Assembly (NCBI GenBank): GCA_003956705.1
Contig: QZCP01000801.1
Coordinates: forward strand, 85,114 to 149,113
DNA: 64,000 nucleotides
Source of the DNA: Brevipalpus yothersi
Lineage: Eukaryota; Arthropoda; Arachnida; Trombidiformes; Tenuipalpidae
Direction: 5' to 3'
Positions 12,764-25,600 of this stretch are shown here, piece by piece. The notes below the pieces were generated by a model. The model was given only the letters and a program-made list of their open reading frames with translations. It did not search any database and was not told the DNA's origin. Position 1 is the stretch's first letter; every line of letters starts with the position of its first letter. The position numbers and the translations under genes were made by a program.

Positions 12764-13354
12764 ATGGATGCCATTAAGGAGGTGGTGATCGATGGTCAGG
12801 GTAAATTTAAGTACATTCAGATTAATGTTAAAAACAAGAATACTGGTGAACAAAAGCTGATTGTACGAGGTACCAAAGTTGGTTATCACAGTGAAATACT
12901 TGATGCAACACAGCGACAATTAAAAGATTATGATTGTGAAAGTCCTGGTGGTGGTCGAATTCTACATGAACCTGAGAAGAAGAGAATATTTGTGTTCGGA
13001 TATTCAATGGTAAGTTCTCATTTGAAATGTGATTTAACTTTGAGCCCATATGTTGAGCGATTATCTCTCTGGTTTGTAAACATTGCTTATTGTCATCAGT
13101 TTGATTTGCCTGACAATACTTCTATGCTAAAATTTAGCGGCTAATTAGTTTCATGAGAATCGACATATGTTGATAGAATGAATGAATGTAGTGAATGTTA
13201 TCAAATTAATCATGTTTCCAAAATATTCATCACCCTATTCATTTACTTATTCTCTTCACAGAGCTTTGGTCAACCATCTCATGAGAAAACATGTGAACTG
13301 ATACGAAAATACTATCCTGACTACACTGTTGAATGGTCAAATGAGGGCTATTAA
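12764..13354 (+). CDS. 14 kDa phosphohistidine phosphatase (janus-A/PHPT1 family)
   Basis: Two exons, 12764-13009 and 13262-13354, with a phase-0 GT-AG intron; 112 aa, close to the family's usual size. PHPT1 removes phosphate from protein histidines. The catalytic His is His42 in GYHSEI, aligning with the His of YHADI in vertebrate PHPT1. The family blocks VRGTKVGYH, CESPGGGRI, FVFGYSMSFG and the ending YPDYTVEWSNEGY are all present. I chose the ATG at 12764 because it has a good context (ccacaATGG) and gives the conserved N-terminus (MDAIKEVVIDGQGKFKYI). The frame stays open upstream to ATGs at 12557 and about 12641, whose translation is hydrophobic then basic, so a longer organelle-targeted form is possible but unproven. 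Confidence 0.93.
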
Positions 13355-14530
13355 TTGTCATCGAATCTTTTTTAAAGAGTTGGATTCATCATCATGTATC
13401 TTCCGATAAATGTTTGCTGTGTTTTAATTTGGCGTTGAATAGAGAAGTGGATTTTCAAGACACTCGCTCTATGGATGATAACGAGATGGAAATGAGAAAT
13501 TCAAACGCTGAAAACACGCTCTGCTCAAGCTGTAGAAAAATTTGAGTGAAATTTCCACTAAACATAATATCTATGGATGAAAAAGATTGATCTTAAAAGA
13601 GTTTGTCAACTCTAGAAAATGCTAAATTTATTCATTTGGGTTTTGTAATTATCAAAGCATGTGATAAGTAGAAAGCATACCAGAATTCTTGACCAAAAAT
13701 TAACAATATTTGCCGATACAATTTTGGTTCTATGAGATTTCCATGTTAATCGGTAAAAAGTCTGGTCGAAATCTAGGTTATTATGTCTTTCGATTTGGCT
13801 CGAATTTATGAACGGTTCCTGATGAGTCGGTACGGAGATGTATGAGAGAAACAGCTCAAATTTCTCTTGGCCAGTGGTTGGTGGTGTGAGATAAGATCAT
13901 TTAGAAATCGTCGGGTATTTGTGGTCATTTACATCTCTTGCATCTCTCTTAATTCTTATCAGTAACTTAAAAGAGGACCATTCAAACTAATGCAATGAGT
14001 TTCTTCGATTTTAGAATATTTATGATCGCCTCTGTAGATAGTCAACATTTTGGTATCTTCGATGAGTTCGAATATTCAAGAAATTCAAGTAGCTTGTCGA
14101 TCAGAGCCGAAATAGTTTATGCTCGAACGTTTTTTTCATTGAAAATCAAATCTAGTTTTTTGCTGAAACAATCATGAACAAAAGGAAATGATGAATGCTT
14201 AGTTCGTGGGAAGCCGATCAAGATACAGGCATCCGTTTTGTGCGATTTCCTGAGAAGTCACCGCTTACTATCCAGCATCCAGTTCCAAAATGTACTCTCA
14301 TCATCATCTTGATCAATCCTGGGAGTACATTCAAGTACTTATCACAGCCAATCATTGATAATCATGTCCGGCCTGGAAGTGTTGGTTTGTACAAAATGCG
14401 ACTTAACTTGCAAATAAGTAAGCATCATCTCGGAGACTCTGTTATTCATCATCCGTTTTCTTTCTTTCTTCATCCCTAGTCATACACTGCTCAGCATGGC
14501 AACAGGCGGAGCAAACCGAGAGACTGAAAA

Positions 14531-14532
<2 letters not shown>
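13355..14532. other. Intergenic region, no gene seen
   Basis: 3' flank of the phosphatase gene. I see no coding similarity; open frames at 13995-14177 and 14195-14479 (plus) are short and match no family I recognise. Confidence 0.55.

Positions 14533-14582
<50 letters not shown>
14533..14582. repeat. (CT)n microsatellite
   Basis: About 25 CT units; it faces a GA tract 120 bp downstream (14705-14758), forming an inverted pair. Confidence 0.95.
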
Positions 14583-14586
<4 letters not shown>

Positions 14587-14701
14587 CTCTCTCTATCTGT
14601 AAATTTTTCGAACGCTTAACGAGCTAAGTACTATTTCGAGAAGTTGGAGCACTCAAGTCAAGGGAAGCAGGAGGAGGACCTCAGAGAAAAACTTTAGGGT
14701 G

Positions 14702-14704
<3 letters not shown>

Positions 14705-14758
<54 letters not shown>
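14705..14758. repeat. (GA)n microsatellite
   Basis: About 27 GA units, the inverted partner of the CT tract at 14533-14582. Confidence 0.95.
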
Positions 14759-14762
<4 letters not shown>

Positions 14763-14829
14763 AAAGAGCCGCATCATCTGGAGTAGGGATGATGGCTTTC
14801 CTCTGAGTTCTCTCTCTCAGAGGATTGCT

Positions 14830-14891
14830 ATTCGAGAGGGGGAGAGAGAAAGAGAAATAAAGAAAGAGAGAGAGAAAGAGAGAGAGAAGGA

Positions 14892-14949
<58 letters not shown>

Positions 14950-15670
14950 AAGAGAGAGAGAGNNNNNNNNNNNNNNNNNNNNNNNNNNNNNNNNNNNNNN
15001 NNNNNNNNNNNNNNNNNNNNNNNNNNNNNNNNNNNNNNNNNNNNNNNNNNNNNNNNNNNNNNNNNNNNNNNNNNNNNNNNNNNNNNNNNNNNNNNNNNNN
15101 NNNNNNNNNNNNNNNNNNNNNNNNNNNNNNNNNNNNNNNNNNNNNNNNNNNNNNNNNNNNNNNNNNNNNNNNNNNNNNNNNNNNNNNNNNNNNNNNNNNN
15201 NNNNNNNNNNNNNNNNNNNNNNNNNNNNNNNNNNNNNNNNNNNNNNNNNNNNNNNNNNNNNNNNNNNNNNNNNNNNNNNNNNNNNNNNNNNNNNNNNNNN
15301 NNNNNNNNNNNNNNNNNNNNNNNNNNNNNNNNNNNNNNNNNNNNNNNNNNNNNNNNNNNNNNNNNNNNNNNNNNNNNNNNNNNNNNNNNNNNNNNNNNNN
15401 NNNNNNNNNNNNNNNNNNNNNNNNNNNNNNNNNNNNNNNNNNNNNNNNNNNNNNNNNNNNNNNNNNNNNNNNNNNNNNNNNNNNNNNNNNNNNNNNNNNN
15501 NNNNNNNNNNNNNNNNNNNNNNNNNNNNNNNNNNNNNNNNNNNNNNNNNNNNNNNNNNNNNNNNNNNNNNNNNNNNNNNNNNNNNNNNNNNNNNNNNNNN
15601 NNNNNNNNNNNNNNNNNNNNNNNNNNNNNNNNNNNNNNNNNAAAGAGAGAGAGAGAAAGAGAGAGAAAGT
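14830..15670. repeat. GA/GAAA-rich array containing an assembly gap
   Basis: From 14838 the sequence is an imperfect array of GAGAGAGAAA-type units with a period of about 14-16 bp up to 14962. N fills 14963-15641 and AAAGAGAGAG-type repeat resumes after it. The gap lies wholly inside the array, and long open frames across it are artefacts of the repeat and the N run. Confidence 0.9.
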
Positions 15671-16031
15671 AGAGAGGCTTTAAGAAAAGTACGAAAATCT
15701 TCCCAGACATGAGAAGTGGAAGAGAGAGAAAGTAAGAAAGAAAGAAAAAGAGTGAGAGAAAGAGGGTCTGAAATTTTTTCCACCCTCTCCTTTACTCAGA
15801 ATTCATTCAGTATTCCTTAAATTTTAACTAAACAGTTTCTTTCTATCCAGTTTGTAGTTGTAGATATTTTATATATATTTACTCAATATTGCTAGTTCAA
15901 GTTCGATACTCAACGGTGAAGAAGAAGAAGAAGAGTGAATTTGTTTCTGTGTGAACTTTTGTATAATAGTTTCTTCGACACAAAAAAGTCGATCGGCCAT
16001 AGCTAGGAAGCTGTCCTTAGCTGGCCGAAAC

Positions 16032-16636
16032 ATGGAGCCAAGAATATCATCATCAATATCATCAACACTATCATCATCATCGTCATCGATATTCATCTCG
16101 TTTCCATTCTCATTGATTTCATTACGCTTTTTATGCTTACTACTATTATCTTCCAATTTATATTCACAAGTGTATGGACAAATTTTGAATCCTTCCGAAT
16201 TCAATATCGCCGAAGGTAATCGAGCGAGAATTCATGCTACAGCAACGTGCGGTGAAGGCATCAAAGATGAGGAGGAAATGTTCTGTAGATTCGCCGGATC
16301 AGCATCAGCATCATCAAATGATGGTGGTATAGTTTATATTAATTATAATGGTCAAGCATGTAGCTTTTGTAGACCGAATGATCCAATATACACGTTTCCA
16401 GCCAAAAATGCTCTCGATGGTACATCGAGGTGGTGGCAAAGTCCACCATTATCACGAGGACTCCAATATAAGGAAGTCAACTTGACCATTGATCTTGAAC
16501 AGGTAAGCCCATGGTCAACAAAATTCTTCCATACTAATAACGTAAAACAATCACTCAAAAAGTTCATCCAAAATAGATCGAACCTCCCATCAATAGATGA
16601 AGATGAAGATATAACTTTTCAAGTGCATCTCCTACC

Positions 16637-16675
<39 letters not shown>

Positions 16676-19600
16676 GCTCTCTTTTGCCTTTCGACATCTT
16701 TTTCAGCATCGCAAGCTTCGCCTAGACTATGAGAAGGAGAGAGGCTGAGGTTTAAAAAAAGACCTTGTAAATCAAGCTCATCCTTCTGAACTGAGCTATC
16801 CTTTTGAGTTCACTCAAACTCAAAAGCTCGACCACGCTCATTTAGACCATATTCATCTAACTTTACTTTGAGAGTGAAAATTCCTTCAATTTTTTGATAA
16901 AAAATATAGCTTTACTCTTACATTCCTCTTTGCTTTCTCTTTCAAACTATATTGAAAATTGCATCAATTTTTCAAAAAAATTTTGAAGCAAAATCTTGTG
17001 AAAATCAAAACTTCGGCAATATTATCTTCCTAGCCTTTATGCTCACTTAACTTTGTCATGCAACCCTTACTTTCTGAGAAACTATATCAAAAATTTTGGC
17101 AGATGATCAATTTTTCTATGTCTAGATAGTGTTCTCACACGCTTGATTAAGCAAATCCTAACAGAATCGATACTTAGCATACATTGAATGGATATGAAAC
17201 AGATTGACGAAACGTTTTTCTAGCCAATTTTGTACCAGAAGTAGCATGAAATCACTATTTGAGAAGCTATTCTGACGATTAAGTTATTAAATCTGACCAG
17301 GAATTCCATGTGGCTTACGTTTTCATCACTATGGGAAACTCACCGAGACCTGGTATATGGAGGCTGGAAAGATCAAGAGATTTTGGCAAAACTTTCACAC
17401 CATGGCAATACTATGCTGATAATATTCAAGATTGTGTGAAATATTTTGGAGAAGATAGCATAAAAAATCTCACTAGAGACGATCAAGTTATCTGTGAAAC
17501 AAAATATTCTCAGCTTCTTCCATTGGAATCCGGAGAGGTAAGGTGTACCAGACAGTATTGATGATCTGAGAAAATTTTGAACCAATCTCAGCATCCGTTT
17601 TTATTCACTATTTTTTGTTCCTATTTCATTCAGATAATCACAAGATTGGTTGAAGGTAGGCCTGGTGCTGATAAGTTTCTTACATCTCGAGAATTACGAG
17701 AATTCACCAAAGCAACCAATGTTCGTTTGAGTTTCATGCAACCAATGCTATACAATGAATTACAATCGGGAACGAATGATAGAACAGCTGCACGAAGAGT
17801 AAGTTCAAAAATAATCATGGCGATTAAAATTTTAATTCCAAATTAATACTCTTGCTTCCTTAACAGTACTACTACAGTGTGAGAGAAATCAATATCGGTG
17901 GTCGATGTGTGTGTAATGGTCATGCATCGGTTTGTGAATATGCTAAAGATCCGAAAAGAGTTGGTTCACCTGTGTTGGTGTGCGAATGTTCCCATTTCAC
18001 CGAAGGTGATCAGTGTGAAAGATGTATTCCTGGTTATGTGCAGAAAAAATGGAAGCCAGCCACTGTTGACAATCCGAATGAATGTGAAAAATGCAATTGT
18101 AATAATCATTCCGAAGAATGCTATTATGATGCTGAAGTAGATGAGAAAGGCTTGAGTATGGACATTCACGGCAAAATGTCCGGTGGAGGAGTTTGTAAGT
18201 AGCAGTTTATGCCATCATGCAAATTAAAATTTGAAATGAAATTTTCTCACCTCAATTTTTCTCAATCGAAAAAGGTACCCACTGTAAACACAATACTGAA
18301 GGAATCAATTGTCAAAATTGCAAATTCGGTTTTTATCGTCCCTTTGAGGTAAGTCTCGTTGATTCTGATGATTTCAGTCATACTGATGATCGAGTTTTTT
18401 TCCATAAAATAGAGAAATGTTGGAGACATCAAAGCATGCTCGAAATGCAAATGCTCCAAACATTCCCATTCTGGCGGTTGTAATAATGGTGATGGCTCAT
18501 GTCAATGCAAAATCAACTATACCAATCCACCTGAATGTGATCAGTGTGCCTATGGATATTACAACTATCCAGAATGTCCTCGATGTCCTTGCTATCGAAA
18601 TGGTACCATCGGCGAAGAATGTCAAGCAGAAGGAAGCCCTACCTGTCAGTGTAAGCCACAATTCGCTGGACCAGATTGTTCCCAATGTGCCGAAGGATAT
18701 TTCGGATTTCCAGACTGTAAGCCATGTCAATGCGAATCGGTTGGCTCTGTATCACAAATTTGTGATCAAAAAGATGGAAAATGTCAATGTAAGTCCATTC
18801 AATAAGTTTTCATTTACAGCTTGTACTGTCTAAGTCCACTGTTTTAGTATTTTTCAATGAGAAGCTCCAAAGGAGAAGAAAGTCCCCCTTAGAATCACTT
18901 TTAATTATTCAATGATCATTTTCCAGGTAAAACAAATTATGCTGGACAGCGATGTGAACGATGTGCGATCAGTTTCTTCGGATATCCTAATTGTGAATCA
19001 TGTCAATGTAATCCGGCAGGAACAGTTGAACAGGATACCAAAACTGAGAAAGGGTGAGTGAAGGTCTTTAAAATTGTATTTTCAAGAATATCGAAATGAT
19101 GTATTAGTGCCATTCTTGTTCAAGTGATGTGATGGCATGTGATTTCGATCACTCATTGATTTTACTCTCACTAATCACAAAAATTTGACCCCCACAGCCT
19201 AATGTGCTCAAGTGATGGACAATGTAAATGTAAACCGGGATTCACTGGTAGAAAGTGTGACCAATGTGAACCTGGATATTTCGTAATGACCGGTGAAAGA
19301 TTGGAAGAAGAGTGTCGACTGATGGCCCTTCAAAACTCTTCTAGACCTCGAGAGGCGAAGTGTTTGGTTAATTTCAATTGTGAACCTTGTCGATGTGACG
19401 ATCGTGGATCGCAGAGCAAAGTTTGCAATCAAAGAGGAAAATGTGAATGTAAAGCAAAGTTTGGTGGAATGAAATGCAATGAATGTGCTTCTGGGTTTTA
19501 TCGGTAAGAGAATTGGGTCATTCCAAGAAATAATTCTCTTCAATCCATAATTTAGTCATAATACTGATCCAAAACCTCTATTTCAACATAGATTCCCTGA

Positions 19601-22600
19601 TTGTGAAGCTTGTGGTTGTGATCCTGCCGGTTCGATCGGTGCTGGATGTGATGATGGAGTTTGTCGATGTAAGTTTAGAAACGAAGATATCTGATCATAA
19701 TGAATCAATCCAACTGAGTTTCACCAACTAAAATCATTTATTTTCCTAGGTAAACCCAGTTTTGAGGGTGCTAAATGTGATCGATGTCGCCCTGGTTTCT
19801 ACAATTATCCTATATGTGAAAGTTGCACTTGTAATCCAGCTGGTGTTGTGGCTAATTTTCCTGGATGTAGTGAAGGAATTAAGAATAAGCTATGTGAGTA
19901 CACATCATCATGAATTGGATTAAATATCAATCATATTCGTTCATCTCATTCTCTCCCCTCAAATACCAGGTGAATGCAAGCCCAAAGTAACCGGACGATA
20001 CTGTGATCGATGCGTTGAGCAGTATAAATTTTTACAAGCAACCAACCCGGAAGGATGCCAGCCATGTAAATGCAACCAAAATGGAACCATCAACTCGCTG
20101 GACTCATGTAACGATGAATCGGGACAATGTTTATGTCGAGAGTCAGTATCGGAGATTGATTGTAGTGAATGTAAGCCAGGGACTTATAATTTACAAGTTG
20201 GTAATTACTTTGGATGCGATGATTGTGGATGTGATGTTGGAGGATCTTATGATCCAGCCAAGTGTACACAATTCGGTACCTGCTTCTGTAAACAGCGTAT
20301 TCATGGCTCACGTTGTGATCAAGTCAGCCAAGCTCACTATGTCCCATCACTTTATCAGTACAAATTCGAATTGGAAGAAGGATATGCTAAGCCTTACTCA
20401 CTAGTTAGATATGGTTATGATGAGGATATTTTTCCGGGCTATTCATGGAGAGGCTATGCTAATTTTTCAAAATATCAGCGAGAAGTTCTCATTGATATTA
20501 ACATTGATAGAACTCCCAATCAACTTCGAAGCTCTTTCTTCAAGGTCGTCCTAGCTTATCATAATCCTGGACCGGAAGCAGTTGCAGCCAATCTAACATT
20601 CTATCGACAGTCTGAATTGGATACCCAAATAATTCCGATCAAATTTCCACCCACTGATTCTCCGAAAAAATATTTGATTCCTTTCGAAAAGAATCCACCA
20701 TTTTTGACCCTGATGGAAGATCCATGGACAGTCTCATTGACAGTCGATGGACCTCTTTTGGTTGATTATATGGTTCTGATACCTCAAACATTCTATGAGG
20801 CAAGTGTTCTCAAAGAATCAGCCCATTCAGCTTGTACCATGAAGACCAAACCATATGAGCTGTGTAAACACTATGGATTCCCGAAGCTGCCAGATATTGC
20901 TCATCGTATCAGGCAATATGGTGAAATTGGTTACATGGAGCCAAAAAGTGTGGATGAATTCAGACGATTCCCAAGATATCCGGTAACCACTGAGAGCAAT
21001 CGACAACAAATCCCCATGAAAAATGGCAAATACGTTCTCATGATCCATTATATTTATCAACCAGCTGAACAATATGCTTCAAATGGCTCAAACAATACTA
21101 ATCAATCATCAGGCTCATCAGGAGCAAGGCGAAGGGAATTGGCCAAATTGAATATTGATGTCATAACATCAACTGGATCTGTATCTGTTCCTGTTGATTT
21201 ACCCGAATGTTCATACACTTTCGAGTGTAAACATGTACTGATTGATGCAAAATCAGCTCCGGTGGAGTTCGATGTGAATGGTGGTAATGCTGAAGTCGTT
21301 TACAAGCTCAACAGAACGATGGAAAATGCGACTATTGAAATTACTGATCTTATTTTCATTCCAAAAGCTGACTGGAATATCGATTATGTCAAGCCATCAT
21401 TGATATGTATCATGCGGAATTTCACTTGCCAAAATTCTTCCTACAGCCAAGCAAGCAATCTGAAACTTTATTTCGATGAAGCCGGTATCATAAATGGTAC
21501 AAGACAACCTGACTACTTTGTGGACACTAATAATATTGATGGAAATAGTAAAATTGAGCCCGAACTCCATGTTACCAAGACAATTGAGATGAAAGGACAA
21601 GTTAATCCGTTTGGTTTCCATCATTTCATCTTACACTACTATCAGCCAGAGCATACATCTTTTGAAATTGAAGCATTTTTCACTCCAAGAATGGGTCTAC
21701 CAGCAGAAAACGGTTTCTTTCCCATCAAACACTGTCCCAATAGAGCTGGATGTCGATCAAGGCTCCACTTCCGGCGTCGATCTACCCTGCAAAGTGAAAC
21801 TTCCGATTTCAATCTTGTTCTGAGACCACCTGATAACAAGAGTATTGTATTGGACTATCTTCTAGTGGTGAGAGGAGATGAATACAGTCCACAGAGTGAA
21901 GAGATGCTCTTGCAAGATCGAGCTGGTGAATTTATTGAGGCATGTACTGGAGATGCTTTCTACATAGATAGAAATTCGAGTGAATTCTGTAGAAAATCGG
22001 TATTCTCGATATCTGCTCATCATAATAATGGGGCTGTTTATTGCAAGTGTAATTCTTCGGGCTCAATTGATTTTAAATGTAAGTATTCGAACGTAATTCA
22101 TATTACCTCAGACGAGGGTATACCTCAGATTTGACATTCAATTTCATTCCCAGGTGATACAGAAGGAGGTCAATGTCCTTGCAAGCCAAGTGTAATCGGG
22201 CGTGATTGTAGGGCATGCAAAACTGGCTATTATGGTTTTCCTGATTGCAAGAAATGTAACTGTCCTGAGAATGCGGCATATTGTGATGCGAGAACTGGTA
22301 AGTATCGAAGACCTAATTCTGAACTAATTAATAGCCATCTTGTGCAATTTTCTTGATGTTTGAAGGTGCATTATTCACAAGCATCTTGCAAGGAAAACTC
22401 ATCATCTAAAGATGCTCGAGATCGAGTGTTTATTGAGCAGCATATTGTCTGATTTTCGATGCTTTTTATAAAAATTTTGTCTTCTAATTAGTTAAGATAA
22501 GCTTCTGGTCGGAGAATGTAACATTGCAAAGTTGTAAGTTGTGAAGTTAGCTAGATTGAAAGCAGAAATAGGTCTAATGTAGAATCAAAATTTTATCAAC

Positions 22601-25600
22601 TCTTTAACTGGATTAGAATTTTCAATCTTTCGATTCTTTGATTTTCCGATTTGATTCCTAACATTATGCTCTTTTCTTTCTTCAAGGGGAATGCGTATGT
22701 CCATTAAATGTCGTCGGAAACAAATGTGATCGATGTGCACCAAACACTTTCGGTTATGATTCCATCGTTGGCTGTGAAGAGTGCCATTGTAATGCTGCTG
22801 GTGTTCGAAATGGTAAGTGGAAATTGAATGAATAGTTCACTTCTAAGATTTCCAATTCCAATTCACTTATTCACTGATAGGATGTCAAGTTTTCAATAAC
22901 AGACCTTTTGTTCATTTTCTCGATTACATAACAGTAGTATTAATAAAAGCATTCTAACTGTTTTCCTTCTCTCAGGTAACTTCCAATGTGATCTCACAAC
23001 TGGTCAATGTGACTGTGCCAGTTCATATGGCGGGTTACGATGTGATCGATGTGTGGCTGGACATTTTTCGTTCCCAAGTTGCCATCAATGCCGGTGTGAT
23101 CGGAGAGGAGCAACCCGAGAGATTTGTAATAGTCAAAATGGAGCTTGTACTTGCAAAAAATTGGTTCAGCTGGGTGCTTGCGATACTTGTTCTCTTGGTA
23201 AGTTTCCTCGATGGAGATTCCATTCTCATTTACAATTATGCTGATTTTTCTCCCAGGAAACTATAATTTGGAAGCGGAAAACCCAGATGGATGTACTCCA
23301 TGCTTCTGTTTTGGGAATGCTCAAATTTGTGCAAGCTCACAAAAGTGGATATATCAATTGCAAGTCAATGATTACTCGAGATGGAAATCTGCCACTTTGT
23401 CACTCGGATCAAGTGGACTTCTGGATAAAGTTTCTGATGAAATCAAAGCAACCACATGGAATAACAGCGGTGTTGATATTGATCTTCCACCCCTTCCCAG
23501 CACTGATCCTCAAAAAGAGAGAGTATCATACTATTTCAAAGCTCCAAAGGAATTCCTCGACAAACAAATATATTCTTATGGAGGATTCATACGCTACAAG
23601 GTATCTCAATTATCTGATGGAGGAACAGCTTCTTTCCCCTCAATGCCCGACCTGATACTCCAAGGAATGAACATGACTTTTGCTTATTATCATAATTCGC
23701 GACCTTCTTCACCAAGTCAACCTCATGATCTGAACATTGAGTTAGTTGAAGGTAATTTCAAAGATATCCAAGATTCATCCCCAGTAACTCGACCACGATT
23801 GATGACACTCTTGGTTAATTTGGATGCCATTTATGTTCGAGTATCATACTTCAATCCCATCTCAAAGGCATCCATACAATCATTCACCATGGACTCAGCT
23901 AGCGATATTGAAGTTGCTAACGGACAACTAGCAACTCGTGTTGAAGTTTGTACATGTCCTCCGAATTATCAAGGAACTTCATGCGAGGAATGTGCTTCAG
24001 GCTACTACAGGAGTCCATCAGCACTATTTGGTGAGTTTGATTCACTAAATATTATCCTACGCTGTGCGGATCGATCGTGTACTAATTCTATTTCCAAAAT
24101 TTTGTTCTCAATTTTCAGGTGAAAGAACTCGGTGGACATCTCTTGGTGGATCATCTCTCGGTCTATGTATACCATGTGAATGTAATGGTCATTCGCGAGA
24201 ATGTGATCCAAACACCGGAAAATGTCTCAATTGTATGCATAATACTTTGGGAGATCACTGTGAAAAATGTGCATCAGGGTACTTTGGAAATGCTACCCAA
24301 GGAACACCGGAAGATTGTGTCATTTGTCCATGTCCAGTGCCATCGGTTAGCAATAATTTTGCTGAAGCATGTGAGGAAAGAAGAGTTGTTACTCCGACTG
24401 GGCCGATTATTGAGTTCCGTTGTTTCTGTAAGCCTGGATACACTGGTTCTCATTGTGAATTTTGTGATGCTGGTTTTTACGGTAACCCGAAAGTTCATGG
24501 AGATTTTTGTAAACCATGTCAATGTAACAGTAATATTGATCCTAAAGACCCTGCAAGCTGCGATCCTTTGATGGGAAAATGTGAGTTTCTTTCTATCAAT
24601 GCTCTTTTGTACAATTTATTATTAATTAAGCTCGGTATGTCGCAAGGACATCGGTTACTTCAAGAAGGGGGCGTCTAAAAATTTCAGCCTTAAATTAAGG
24701 CCCTTAATTGTCAATAGTTAGTTGTGAGGATCAATGAGAAGCATTTTCTCAATACTGCTGATTATCACCATCAGTGATACACCATATATCCACTATGAAA
24801 ACTTTCCCATCCATTCTGATGATAAACAATGTTTATGATCCGATTTTTAGGTTTAAAATGCCTCTACAACTCTACTGGTGATGCTTGTGAAGAATGTGCC
24901 TCAGGATTTTATGGTGATTCGATTGTTCAAAAAGATTGTAAAGCTTGCAAATGTGATCCACTTGGTACTCGCTATTGTAATCGAACAACCGGTGAATGTG
25001 TATGCCATCCAAATGTGATCGGAGATGATTGTTCACAATGTAAACCTGACCATTATGGTTTCCCTGAGGGCAGAGGTTGCCGTCCATGCCTATGTGGTGA
25101 GGCTGCGAATGGAACAAGCTGTGATCTTACCACAGGACAGGTAAGGATATTGAACCTTTCCTCTGATTGTTTTCCAATTATCATTTTGATATTTGTAACA
25201 ATTAGATTAGTATAAAGTTTATCTTTAAGATTTATTGTTAATCTCATGTCAATTACTTTACAGTGTAACTGTATGCCTGGTGTTGCCGGTAGAACATGTG
25301 ATCATTGTGAGCCTGGTTATTGGGACTATACAATTCATGGATGTAAATCATGTGGTTGTGTTAAAAAATTTTCCCGAGGAGCTGTATGTGATCAAAGTAC
25401 CGGGCTATGTTCATGTTTACCTGGTGTTATTGGCTCAAAGTGTGATCAGTGTCCATATCGATGGGCTTTCGTCGATCAGGAGGGTTGCATTGAGTGTGGT
25501 GAATGTCAGCATGCTCTATTGGATGATACTGAGAGGATGAACAATGAAATTGGAAATACCACTCAACAACTGGAAAGTACATCAAGCTCAGCTCACGCTC

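Noticed and set aside
14195..14479. Plus-strand frame of 94 codons between PHPT1 and laminin
   Set aside because: No recognisable domain; its end runs into the pyrimidine-rich region.
14653..15783. Long minus-strand frame of 376 codons
   Set aside because: It crosses the N gap and otherwise consists of Ser-Leu runs from the GA array; there is no real coding evidence.
15951..16031. Laminin start at the upstream in-frame ATG
   Set aside because: The extra 27 residues are basic and would push the signal peptide far from the N-terminus; 16032 is the better start, though not proven.
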